This document shows, in pieces, positions 11,701 to 20,165 of a stretch of DNA of 64,000 bases (position 1 is its first letter; each line of letters starts with the position of its first letter). The DNA lies in contig NC_084759.1 in assembly GCF_028858725.1 (NCBI RefSeq), forward strand, positions 176,295,770 to 176,359,769. Reading direction: 5' to 3'. The DNA comes from Colius striatus. Taxonomy: Eukaryota; Chordata; Aves; Coliiformes; Coliidae. Below the pieces are notes generated by a model. It was not told the DNA's origin, made no database searches, and saw only the letters and a program-made list of their open reading frames with translations. A program made the position numbers and the translations under genes.

Positions 11701-14471
11701 AAGGACCGAAACTGCTTGCCAATTAACTGGAAGCACCAGAGCTGTCTGAGAAGGAACTTTGTATTCATCTTTTAGTAAGGCAGAAAGACATCAGATCTTG
11801 GTTTGTCCAACTACTGGGGGTATTGTTTCCGAGCAGATGTACACCAGTGATGGTATTAAATGAGCATACTCTGCTAGTCCCTTCATTCTCATTTCCAAAC
11901 ACACATAATATAAAGCAGCACTAAACTATCTAGTTAATTCTGGCATTTAAATGAGCATATTACTTTTTTAAAATTTTAAATTAAATTTTCATAATGCATA
12001 TGCTACCCACTGTTCGCTGGACAGCTTGAAAGACTAAAAAAATTCAGAAATGTCACTGTTGCAATGGTTAAATTCAGTTAGCAATGTGTTAGTGAAGTCA
12101 AACATGGATTAAAAAATAGATGAAAAATCTATGAAAATGTACTTTGCCTTTATCAAGTCTCATTCCTGACCAACATTTTCAAGAAGCAGCTGACTAAATA
12201 CCCTGTACAAACTTATCTGATTTCCACTTTGCTGAAAATGTAGACATTTTTTTGTTACCTGTAAAGAGAGTTAAAAATGTCACAGAGCAGTAAAACACTA
12301 ATACACTACTCATTAGACCGTGAACCCAGTTGCCACCACTGGCACACAATCAAAATAAGAAGATGATGATATAACAGTATAAGGAACCCAGAAAGTATGC
12401 TAAATTAGCTATGCCATTGTTCCAACATTTAAAAAAATTAAAAGTCAGATAATAGGTACCTGCAATTTTTTTTTGTCAAAGGTACATTGCACAGCATGTA
12501 AATAGAAATGTCAGAAAGAATTTTTAAAAGTTCTGTTTAAGGTATATCAGTTCAAAAGAAAAAGCTACTACCTGCTTTCTTCCCTCCTTCAGACAAAGGC
12601 AGAATAAAAAAATGTAATAAAATTTTACCCAATTGTTTAGCACAGAGATTTTCTAAAAGCATTCTAAAATTATTCTACAGTAGAATAAGCACAGTTTCTG
12701 TGATTGCTTTTACAAGCATAACATACAGTAGAAGTCTCCATGACTACAAAATAATTTCCATTGACACTTCTCTTGATAAGCATTTCCCTTACAACGCTTC
12801 AACACAATTTCTTTAGCAACAGTGTATTTTTAACATGTTATAAAGATTTATTTTTATACTTTAAACATCATGACAAAAAACTGCACCAGTGACAAGAATA
12901 CTGAAAGTAGCAATTTTACCACATCAAATCACTTCAAAGATATAGTAACATTTTAAAAAATTACTGTTTAATAACATAAAGAATTACACCAAAAAAGCAC
13001 ACTTTATCAAAATACAAATACTATAAAACACTTTCAATAGACTGGAAAAAAAAGACATTTCATTTTGCAGGCATCCTATTATCTCTTTGCAGCTGCGCAT
13101 GTTCAATTTTTGGCTTAAACATATGAGAAAAGAACAGAACCCACGAACTTCCAGTGTTTACATAAATGCAGCCCTTATGGGTGTGTAAGTGCTAAACAAA
13201 CACACTATACACTTACATCAGGATGAATCCTCGGAGGAAGACGTTCTCTTGGAACTCTGTCGTAGTCATATCGCCCTTCAGACCACATTTCATCTCTTCG
13301 ATAAGCCACTAAAGACAACAAAAATTCAATTAACCAAAACCAGACTCACTATAATTAGGCCAATGGATAGTGAAGATAGAAACAAGGGTTCCTGACCTAC
13401 TCTAGGTGGTCCTGCTCTGGCAGGGGGGTTGGACTAGATGATCATTTGAAGTGTCTTCTGACCCTTAAGATTCTGTGACTTGTCCCAATTCAATACAATA
13501 TGCACAAATCCTGTATACATATATTTCTTCAAATTACTCCTTTAAAAAGTAAGTCTATCTAATTATGGAAAGTAATTAATGAGCTTCAAGCAAAACCAAC
13601 TCAATAACTGAACAATCGAAAATGAGTGCAGCATAATCACACTACTTACTACAAAAAGCTGTATTGAAACATAAGCATATTGCTAACACTAGTTGTACAT
13701 ATAGATTCATACATGCTTTATTGTAATTTTGATATTGTTCTGCTAAAAGACAGAGACTTCTTTCAATCTAATAAATAGGGAAACAATTACTTTTTTATAT
13801 AGTAACTTTGAATTATTTCATCATCTGGAAAGAGATTAAAACACAACACATCATTCCATTAGTACAAAGCTCCACATTTTGGATACATGAATGAAATGCA
13901 TTCTTCACATGCAGATTTTTCCTGTTTTAACTGGAAGCCAGCAGAACACAGAAATTACTCTTTCCAGAGAAAGGTAACTTTCAGAGTCAAAATTAATAAT
14001 TAAATACAGGTCTAACTAAATCATCACCATAACAGACTTTAGCCATGCTATGTTAGACAACACAAACTCAAGGAGCTTAAAACTTTCTAATGATTAAAAA
14101 AATGACAAATTATATACTAGATAGCAAGTAAAATAGATAAAAAATTATGAGGACTGTATTTTTTAAATATCCCTTTATAAATGGTAGTTCTACCTATAAA
14201 AAATAATCAATAAGAAAATGAAATGGGAAGACATATGCAAAAGGAGAAATACAGAACGTTATCTTCTTTCAAAAAATAAAAACATTTCACAGGACATAGA
14301 CTTATGAGGCTATGTAAAAATATTTATTACAGATATGGCAAAAGGGTTTACTAACTGTAAGCAGAGGTGGCACTGACTCAGATGTATATTTTTGTGAAAC
14401 ACAACAAACACTGACATACTTACTTTTCTGTCAGTTTCAGTAATTCTGCTTTTGAAGATCCATTCAATTAC
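8720..14471 (-). CDS. PPHLN1: Periphilin-1, N-terminal part (gene continues past left edge)
   Basis: Periphilin-1 is a nuclear protein of the HUSH complex (with TASOR and MPP8), which silences retroelements and other intronless DNA through H3K9 methylation. Four minus-strand exons are visible: 14424-14471 (leader plus the A of the ATG), 13217-13308, 9645-9815 and 8720-8781. Joined, they give 108 residues beginning MAYRRDEMWSEGRYDYDRVP, recognisably the periphilin N terminus, with the later marker PKKPPLLERPGDG. The region is rich in Arg, Tyr, Asp and Ser, as expected of the disordered N-terminal segment known to support self-association. There is no folded domain here; the C-terminal helical part that binds TASOR must lie left of base 1. 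All splice sites are GT-AG and the frame is continuous. The last codon seen is split (AG at 8721-8720), so the next exon must begin with its third base. I searched 1-8719 by eye for the next exon (human continues with a DMRDGFRRK-like stretch) and did not find it. Confidence 0.93.
8782..9644 (-). other. PPHLN1: PPHLN1 intron
   Basis: An 863-bp intron with GTACGT donor and TTTTGCAG acceptor. I see nothing else in it. Confidence 0.88.
9645..9815 (-). CDS. PPHLN1: PPHLN1 coding exon, residues 32-88
   Basis: This 171-nt exon (57 codons, phase 0 at both ends) reads DDYHRVVNIVPKKPPLLERP onward to RRSGPPHRG. The acceptor is TTTTAG (9821-9816). The donor is the weaker GTACGT (9644-9639). A better-looking GTAAGG lies 4 nt further on, but using it would shift the frame into the next exon. 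Because its length is a multiple of three, skipping this exon keeps the frame, which fits the known mammalian isoforms that lack the VNIVPKK segment. Confidence 0.94.
9816..13216 (-). other. PPHLN1: PPHLN1 intron
   Basis: A 3.4-kb intron with GTAAGTG donor and TTTTAG acceptor. Apart from the LTR remnant at 10272-10514 it is AT-rich without recognisable content. Confidence 0.88.
10272..10514 (-). mobile_element. Internally deleted solo LTR (ERV-type), 243 bp
   Basis: The ends are near-perfect inverted copies: TGTGGTGGTTTAG at the left and TAAAACCACTACA at the right. Near-matching 5-bp flanks, GGAAA (10267-10271) and GGAGA (10515-10519), suggest a target duplication. On the minus strand it begins TGTAGTGGTTTTACATGGGC and continues with a TTTTTGGTAGC block, which I recognise as the 5' part of a common avian LTR. 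The middle and most of the 3' part are missing. It sits in a PPHLN1 intron, in the gene's orientation. Confidence 0.65.
13217..13308 (-). CDS. PPHLN1: PPHLN1 coding exon, residues 1-31
   Basis: The acceptor (TTTAG at 13313-13309) is followed by TG GCT TAT CGA AGA GAT GAA ATG TGG. The exon ends CAT CCT GAT before donor GTAAGTG (13216 downward). It is 92 nt: two bases completing the ATG plus 30 codons (AYRRDEMWSE to PPRIHPD). An internal ATG (residue 7, MWSEGRYDY) matches the start of a known shorter mammalian isoform. A CR1 3' fragment lies about 80 nt upstream in the intron. Confidence 0.93.
13390..13481 (+). repeat. CR1 LINE, short 3' fragment
   Basis: GACCTACTCTAGGTGGTCCT, GGGGGGTTGGACTAGATGATC and a TTAAGATTCTGTGA end are typical of CR1 3' ends. 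It is antisense to PPHLN1 and lies about 80 nt upstream of the 3' splice site of exon 13217-13308. Confidence 0.9.
13482..14423 (-). other. PPHLN1: PPHLN1 intron, remaining part
   Basis: AT-rich intron between the leader exon and the first coding exon. Nothing recognisable apart from the CR1 fragment at its other end. Confidence 0.75.
14424..14471 (-). other. PPHLN1: PPHLN1 leader exon ending in the A of the start codon
   Basis: This 48-nt minus-strand exon has a strong 3' splice site (pyrimidine tract TTTCTTTTCCTTTTTGTAG at about 14490-14472) and a consensus donor, GTAAGTATG, from 14423 downward. Its last bases are AGAAAA. The next exon starts TGGCTTATCG, so the junction creates AAAATGGCT, a start codon with A at -3 and G at +4. 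The exon also has its own ATG at 14463-14461, opening an 8-codon frame that stops at 14439-14437, 12 nt before the main ATG. The exon was inferred from splice signals and the fit to the next exon; no transcript was available. If it is skipped, translation could start at the internal Met (residue 7). Confidence 0.75.
14437..14463 (-). promoter_or_regulatory. Short uORF upstream of the PPHLN1 start
   Basis: ATG GAT CTT CAA AAG CAG is followed by two codons and TGA, encoding MDLQKQNY, within the leader exon. The context is weak at -3 (T) but has G at +4. The stop lies 12 nt upstream of the main ATG, so some leaky scanning would be needed for periphilin translation. Function is inference. Confidence 0.45.
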
Positions 14472-14556
14472 CTACAAAAAGGAAAAGAAACTAAATTTAG
14501 CAAAAATCACCACATATATACTCATAACTACATTTTTTAAGTAACCCAGATTTTCT

Positions 14557-15052
14557 ATTTAACACCTTTATGGATGACCTGAATGAGGAGATCAAGTGCA
14601 CTCTCAGTAAGTTTGCCAATAACAGGAAGCTGGGTGGGTGCATAGAGCTGCTTGAAGGCAGGAAGGTTCTTCAGAGAGACCTGTAGAGGCTGGAACAATG
14701 GGCTGCAGCCAATTGTATAAGGTTTAATAAAGCCAAGTGCTGCATCCTACACTTGGACCACAACAACCCCAGGAATGCTACAGGCTTGGGGCAGAGTGGC
14801 TTGAGAGCTGCCTGGCAGAAAAGGCCTTGGGGGTGTTAACTGACAGCTGACCAAACATGAGCCAGCAGTGTGCCCAGGTGGCCAAGAAGGCCAATGGCAT
14901 CCTGGCTTGTATCAGAAATAATGTGACCAGCAGGACCACAGAAGTGATTATCACCTTGTACTAAGTGCTGGTGAGGCCACACCTTGAATACTGTGTGCAG
15001 TTCTGGGCCCCTCACTACAAGAAAGACACTGAGGTGTTGGAGAGTGTCCACA
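14557..15052 (+). repeat. CR1 LINE, ORF2 C-terminal part, lacking its 3' end
   Basis: It carries the CR1 blocks ACCTTTATGGATGACCTGAA, AAGTTTGCCAATAAC, ATGAGCCAGCAGTGTGCCCA, GCCAAGAAGGCCAATGGCAT and CACTACAAGAAAGACACTGA. Its frame is broken by stops, so it is a dead copy. The usual 3' UTR and terminal repeats are absent. It is antisense to PPHLN1 and begins about 85 nt upstream of the leader-exon acceptor. Confidence 0.92.
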
Positions 15053-15208
15053 GTAATAGTCTCTGCATTCTCTACTTCAGAGACTTTTGGTAAAACCTTA
15101 AAAATTCACACCAGAGGCTAACTGGCTGACTCTGCACCCTCTCCTTCCCAGATCACCAGGAAGACACTCTATCTGCTCTTATCGGCTCCCCACAATTCTT
15201 TTTCCTTT
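15053..15208. other. Unassigned spacer between CR1 and LTR
   Basis: 156 bp that match neither the CR1 end nor the LTR. The left border is where CR1 similarity stops abruptly. Confidence 0.5.
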
Positions 15209-16079
15209 TGTCATGGGTTTGTGTGGAGCTGCTTTTTGCTTGGTAACAAGAGCAGGGAGCTGCAGTGCCGGTACCAGTAAGCAGCTCTTGAAACTTCCCC
15301 TGGCTTTGAGATGGACCCATCTCCAGACCAGCCAGGCCAATCTGGTATCTCTGCCATTACTATTTAAGAAGCAAAACCTGCAGCGGAAGAGCAGTTGGAA
15401 GAGTGGTATAAGATGGAGGCAGACCCCCATGAGGACCCCACAGTCAGGGAAGGAGGAAGGAGCACTGGACCAGAGACCCTCCTGCAACCCACCACAAGAA
15501 CAGGACGTGCCCCTGCAACCATGGAGGGCAATGGCAGGACTGAGAGCCGCCAGCAGCTTTGGGTGAGTGCACCTGGACGGGCAGGAGCCTGTGTGAGGAG
15601 ACAGCCATGGCGCAGGCCGTGCCGGAGAGCCTGCGGGCCCCAGAGACCCATACAGGAGGTGGAGAGGAGCTGCAGCCCTCAGGACAAACATACATTGGAC
15701 TGCCCAGTGTGTGAGGCACCCCGTGGTGGAGCAGGGAGGACTGGCAAGGGGTCCGCCTGCCTTGAGAAAAGTGGCAGGAACCATTCAGCGGGGAGGAGGT
15801 AAAGACACCAGGATTAGGAAAGAGGTGGGAGGAAGGTGGTCTTAAAAGAGTTGGTTGTGCTCTTCACCATTGTGCCATTCTGTGTTGTTTTCTGTTTGTT
15901 ATGTTTTTGGTTGGTGGTGGATTAAATTAATTTCTGTTTTGTTCCCCAAGTTGAGTAGTCTTGTCTGTTTCATTGGAAACCTTAGAGGAGTGAGTCCTTC
16001 CTGTCTTTAGGGGGTTCCAAAGGCCCTTGGTACTTATGTCTTATGGTCCTTTGTTCCTAGATGGTCTTAAAACATGACA
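15209..16079 (+). mobile_element. Solo LTR, ERV-type, 871 bp (family A, copy 1)
   Basis: It starts TGTCATG and ends CATGACA, a perfect 7-bp terminal inverted repeat. The flanks CCTTT (15204-15208) and TCTTT (16080-16084) agree at four of five bases, suggesting an aged 5-bp target duplication. Inside are a TATA-like CTATTTAAGAAG at about 15359 and a poly(A) signal ATTAAA (15921-15926), followed by the U5-like CCCCAAGTTGAGTAGTCTTG. It is related along its length to the minus-strand element at 29870-30827. No viral genes adjoin it. The 5-bp duplication points to an ERVL-like or class I group rather than ERVK (inference). It lies in the first PPHLN1 intron, antisense. Confidence 0.85.
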
Positions 16080-18238
16080 TCTTTGTTTTACTGTTTGTTT
16101 TACTCCTGTGTTTTACATTGTACCCTGAGTGACAGAATTAGCTTCAGTGTCCCATGCCATCTCTGGAACTATTTGGCTGCTGGTCCCCAACATCTGGCCC
16201 CTGCCTGCAGGTGGGCCTTTCCTTCTGCCCATTCCAGGACCTGCTCACAGCTGGAAAGCACCCCAGCCTCCCACCCCTGCTCCCACCCCTGCTCATCCAC
16301 AGCCCACTCACCGCTCACATGCCCCTAGACTTTGGTGCCCGACAGTAAGCCTCACATATTTAGATCAACAGCAAATATCAGAAGCTGGATCCAGGTAAGG
16401 TTTTCAACTGCATTTTGACAAATACCAGTGTCCACACCCTGCTGCCCATAGTAGTTACCAAAAATTGTTAACTGAACACAATGTTCAAAAAGCAACACAT
16501 TTCAGACAAGTGCCACTGAAACTAAGTGCAAGCTTACACATCACACTGCTTTATAAGTCAAGCTACCTCCGGCATACCAACACAGACCACTGGCAGTGGG
16601 CACTGACATTCACACACACACATTAGGCAACAAGACTGATAAAAACCACTGTCGATTTTATCACTGTTGATGGACTTCACTGAAACTAGTAAGAATTAGC
16701 ACCAGTATTTTGACAAAACAATACTACAAACTGGGGAAAAAAAAAGAAGGATCTACTAGAACAAGTCAACAGATGAAAGGAAAAAAGCCCCACGTTTCCA
16801 TCAGACAAGAAGTATGGAGAAAAATTTCAGAAGAGAGGATATTTTGCATTTGGAGGAATTAAATGAATAAATTGAACCCTACAGAATCAATGCTGTATTC
16901 AGATTCATCTGTTCTCTCAGTAGAAGTTGCTCTAAAAGAAAGATTTTTTAAAAAACCCACCAAACTGTATTTTTGTTTGACACCTGACACCACTGTCAGT
17001 CATGCTGACTATTTTGAATTAGCATACACAGCAAAGGTGGGCAATATTTCTTTAAAATCCTGACATATACATACTTGTTACATTAAACAGCCTCTTCCTA
17101 TTTTTGATCAGAGGTGACTGTTTTTCTTAAAGCAAGGTCTTAATTTTCTCAAATAAAGGCACTCCAGCATACACAGACGCCATTCTATTAACATAGTGCA
17201 AGCTGCTCCACTGTGGCCAGCTGCCAAGAACAGCGTTGTTCCAGTTATCACAGCACTATGTCTCGCTCTGTGCTCATGTAACTGATGTAATACAAAAGGG
17301 GTTTCTTCATCAAGTAGATCCTTGGGTCACTTAAACTTTGGATTTCTTGCACAACTGGGTTTTCTTTATCATTCCATCATTAATTTTCTATCCTTCTTTG
17401 CCTTCTAAATAACATATAATTTTAAAAACCCCAGAACTGACACATTTGTGAAAGCACTCCAGTATTCTGCAATATTTTGTACACAGTTCTTGTCTGCTTA
17501 CACTTCCTTGAGACTTTCAATTTTCAACATAGGTAGAAATATTTGCTTCTCCAGGATTCAAAATTTTTCAGTGTGTGCTATCAGCCTTCTGCAGAATCTA
17601 CATTTTTGTTTCAAATACATACAGCTTTCTAATCCAGATGGCTACCTCTCACCATATGTGAACAAAGCATCAAACCAAAGTAAATGCAGAGGCAGGCAGC
17701 TGTAGTAGCTCCGATTCTACTGAAATATATCTGATTCTATGCTGTAACTTTGACAAACAACAGAGACTGACAAATATGGGCCCGTTTGGTCTCTCATCTG
17801 CTTTGGAAAGCTTTCAAAAAAAAGTTTAGATGCTTCTGTATGAGTAAGACCTTGGAGAGATGCTTTGAGAATTGTAACTTATGAGTAGTCACGTGGCTAA
17901 TTTTGCAACAATTGCTGCTTTGAGGACATAAAAACAGGCAGAAAGCACTGCACTTTCTTCCAGCAATTTACAATCTGTACTTGATAGTGCCTCAAAGACA
18001 TTCCTCTACTTCTTACCTAGATAGGAGGAAAGATAGATAAAATTGAGTTTGGAAGGGGGGAAAAATGTCACTTTATTCTCTTCCTCCTCCTATACTTACG
18101 CAGAAAACATTGAAGAGATACAGTCTTGTACAGCTAAGATGAAAAAGCAGAAGTGTAAGAGCATACAGAAAAACCTACCGTGTATTTTATGTATATAAAA
18201 TGCTGTGAGGAAGGCATAAATTAAAAAAAACAGGGCAA
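16080..18238. other. PPHLN1 first intron, no further feature seen
   Basis: Mostly AT-rich. A small GC-richer patch at 16150-16330 contains a short C-rich duplication (CCCACCCCTGCT twice). No exon supported. Confidence 0.65.
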
Positions 18239-18482
18239 AGAAGAACTTCATGAGGTTCAACAAGGACAAGTGCAGAGTCCTGCATCTGGGGAGGGACAAT
18301 CCCATGCTCCAGTACAGGCTGGGGATTGACCTGCTGGGGAGCAGCTCTGCAGAGACAGACCTGGGAGTCCTGGTTGACAATAAACTCACCACGAGCCAGC
18401 AATGTGCCCTCATGGCCAAGAAGGCCAATGACATCTTGGGAAGCATCAAGAAAAGTGTGGCCAGCAGGTTGAGAGAGGTGAT
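18239..18482 (+). repeat. CR1 LINE, ORF2 C-terminal fragment
   Basis: The plus frame from 18250 reads MRFNKDKCRVLHLGRDNPML and on through DLGVLVDNKLTTSQQCALMA to SVASRLREVI, the signature of the CR1 ORF2 C terminus, without a stop. The copy stops at GAGAGAGGTGAT and lacks the 3' UTR. Its right end is about 80 bp from the edge of the CpG island. Confidence 0.94.
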
Positions 18483-18507
18483 AAGCCATCCTCGGTGCAG
18501 CCACAGC

Positions 18508-18529
18508 AGCCGCCTACCCAGAGGCGGCT
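18508..18529. promoter_or_regulatory. Perfect 8-bp GC-rich inverted repeat at the island edge
   Basis: AGCCGCCT (18508-18515) and AGGCGGCT (18522-18529) are separated by ACCCAG. The pair could form a stable hairpin in RNA from either strand. It lies between the CR1 end and the probable PPHLN1 first donor, so it would be in the PPHLN1 intron near its start. Confidence 0.4.
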
Positions 18530-18567
18530 CTCCTTCCCACCCCTCCTGCCCTGCCACTTCCATTCAC

Positions 18568-18850
18568 CTCAGCTGCTGCGAAGCGCACGGTAACAAATGA
18601 TCCCGCCCCAGGGCGCGGGCCGCCGCGGATTCCAGGCCCCGCAGTGCCGTCTCCCGGGACGGGCCTCGGGTGCTCCTGCGCCCCGCCGCACACGTGCTGG
18701 CGGCGCGCAGGCGCGGCGGGGCGCGGAGGCGAGGCGAAGGGAGGGGAGAGAGGCGAGACCCGGCCGTGCCCCGCCGACCGCCGTGCCCCGAGAACGAGCG
18801 GCAGATCGCCGCCGGCGCTCGCTGGCCCCATGCGATCGCCTCTGACACGA
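18568..18850 (-). other. PPHLN1: Probable first (non-coding) exon of PPHLN1, limits uncertain
   Basis: On the minus strand a plausible donor (CTGAG, then GTGAATGG from 18567 downward) lies at the left rim of the CpG island. It would splice to the leader exon at 14471. The 5' limit is a guess. Other donors in the island are possible. Confidence 0.3.
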
Positions 18851-19430
18851 TGTCAATGTCACGTTCACTCCGCGGGAGGAGGCCGGACAACCGCCGGCTC
18901 CGCAGCGGCTCCCGCGGGAGCACCTCGCCACCCGCGCCCCCGTCCCGTCCCGGGCCCGCCCTGCGGCTCACCCGCTCCTCGTCCCGGTCCCGCGGCACGG
19001 CAGGCAGCTCCTCGGGGCCCGCCGCACCTCCTCCCGCCGCTTCCGGCGCCCCACAGACGTTACCGGAAGCACCCGCCTGATTTCCACTGCCGCCAGCGCC
19101 TATTGGCCGGGAGCCGTGCGCGTACACGTGCATCAGCGGAAGAGCGCCGCCGTACCGGGGCAGAGGGGCGTGTCGCGTCCCGCCGGGGCCGGGGCTGGGG
19201 CCGGGGCCTGCGCCGCACCATGGGGGCCCGCGGGGGCTGAGCCACGTCGGGACGGGTAGGCCGGGACGGGGGTGAGGCCAGGACGGGAGGCGCGTCCCCC
19301 TGAGGGGAATAGGAGCGTGCGTAGGTGCGCGGGTGAGCCCTGGCCTGATCCCGCCAGGGTTCGGTGGCGGCCGGAGCGAGAGCACCGCGGGTGGCGGGAG
19401 CGGCCGGGGAGGTCGCAACGATGGAGATTG
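18569..19430. promoter_or_regulatory. CpG island and two-way PPHLN1/ZCRB1 promoter
   Basis: The sequence changes abruptly from AT-rich to very GC- and CpG-rich at about 18.56 kb and back at about 19.43 kb. It lies between the leftward PPHLN1 and rightward ZCRB1 genes, which are also head to head in mammals as I recall. Visible motifs are an ETS/GABP-type ACCGGAAGC (19062-19070), a facing GCTTCCGG (19039-19046), an inverted CCAAT box ATTGGC (19102-19107), E-boxes CACGTG (18691-18696, 19125-19130) and a CRE-like TGACGTCG at 19548-19555 just outside. There is no TATA box, as is usual for housekeeping island promoters. Exact start sites cannot be read from sequence. Confidence 0.85.
19150..19340 (+). 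other. ZCRB1: Probable non-coding first exon of ZCRB1, limits uncertain
   Basis: The first coding exon of ZCRB1 has an acceptor 4 nt before its ATG, so an upstream leader exon is required. The plus strand of the island offers several GTGAG-type donors (GGGG/GTGAGG near 19271, GCGCGG/GTGAGC near 19332) and a GTAGGC near 19255. I cannot choose between them, and the 5' end is also unknown. Confidence 0.35.
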
Positions 19431-19708
19431 TTTCTCGTTCCTATGGCTTGTGTGATTGTGGGGAGGGACTTCTGTGCCGGGGAAGCGGGCAGCTGGGCAA
19501 AGCGGACCGAGCAGGCCGAGGCTCGCGGTGGCAGGGGAAAGGCAAGATGACGTCGCTTATAGCTGCGAAGAGTTTGTAGCTCTCTTGCTTTACCATTGGT
19601 TTGTAAATACCGAGCTCTGAAGTGAGTTTGCTTGTCTTGGCTGGGGTTTTTGGAAGGAAGAGCCATCCCGAAGTGAACTACTTGACTCTGCCCTTCCTAG
19701 CTGAAGTT

Positions 19709-20165
19709 CACAGAATCATAAGCCATTGAAGGGACCTCTAAATATCATCTAGTCCAGCCTCATGCTAAGCAGGTTCACCTTGATCAGGTCACACAGGGAC
19801 ATGTCCTGCTGGGTTTTGAAAACCTCCAGAGAAGGGAACTCCACACCCTCCCTGTGCAGCCTATGCCAGGGCTCCCTCAGCCTCACAGGAAAGAAGTTTC
19901 TCTTCATGTTCAAATGGAACTTACTGTGTTCCAGGTTGTGACTGTTATCCCTTGTCCTGTCACTAGGCACTGCAGAAAAAAGACTCACTCCATTCTCCCA
20001 ACACCTGCCCCTTAAGTATTTATAAGTGTTTATAAGGTTCCCCTCAGTCTTCTGTTCTCCAGGCTAAAGAGTCCCAGTTCCCACAGCCTTTCCTCACAAG
20101 AGAGATGCTCCAATTCCCTGAGCATCTTGGTAACCCGCCACTAGAGTCTCTCCAGATGTTCTCGA
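19709..20165 (-). repeat. CR1 LINE, 3' part
   Basis: A minus-strand CR1 recognised on the plus strand by CACAGAATCATAAGCCATTG at its 3' end, CATCTAGTCCAGCCTCATGC and GGGAACTCCACACCCTCCCT. It is 5'-truncated near CACTAGAGTCTCTCCAG. It lies in ZCRB1 intron 1, antisense. Confidence 0.93.

Noticed and set aside
15179..15784. Minus-strand open frame of 201 codons
   Set aside because: Antisense to the LTR at 15209-16079 and GC-rich. No protein similarity recognised.
18096..18563. Minus-strand open frame of 155 codons
   Set aside because: Mostly antisense CR1 plus intron flank. The true coding trace there is the plus-strand CR1 ORF2 fragment.
18644..19240. Plus-strand open frame of 198 codons in the CpG island
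   Set aside because: Same GC effect. The composition (Arg, Pro, Ala, Gly) is that of translated CpG-rich DNA.
18564..19418. Minus-strand open frame of 284 codons in the CpG island
   Set aside because: Very high GC makes stops rare. Several overlapping frames on both strands are open there, and none resembles a protein. It is explained as an island effect.
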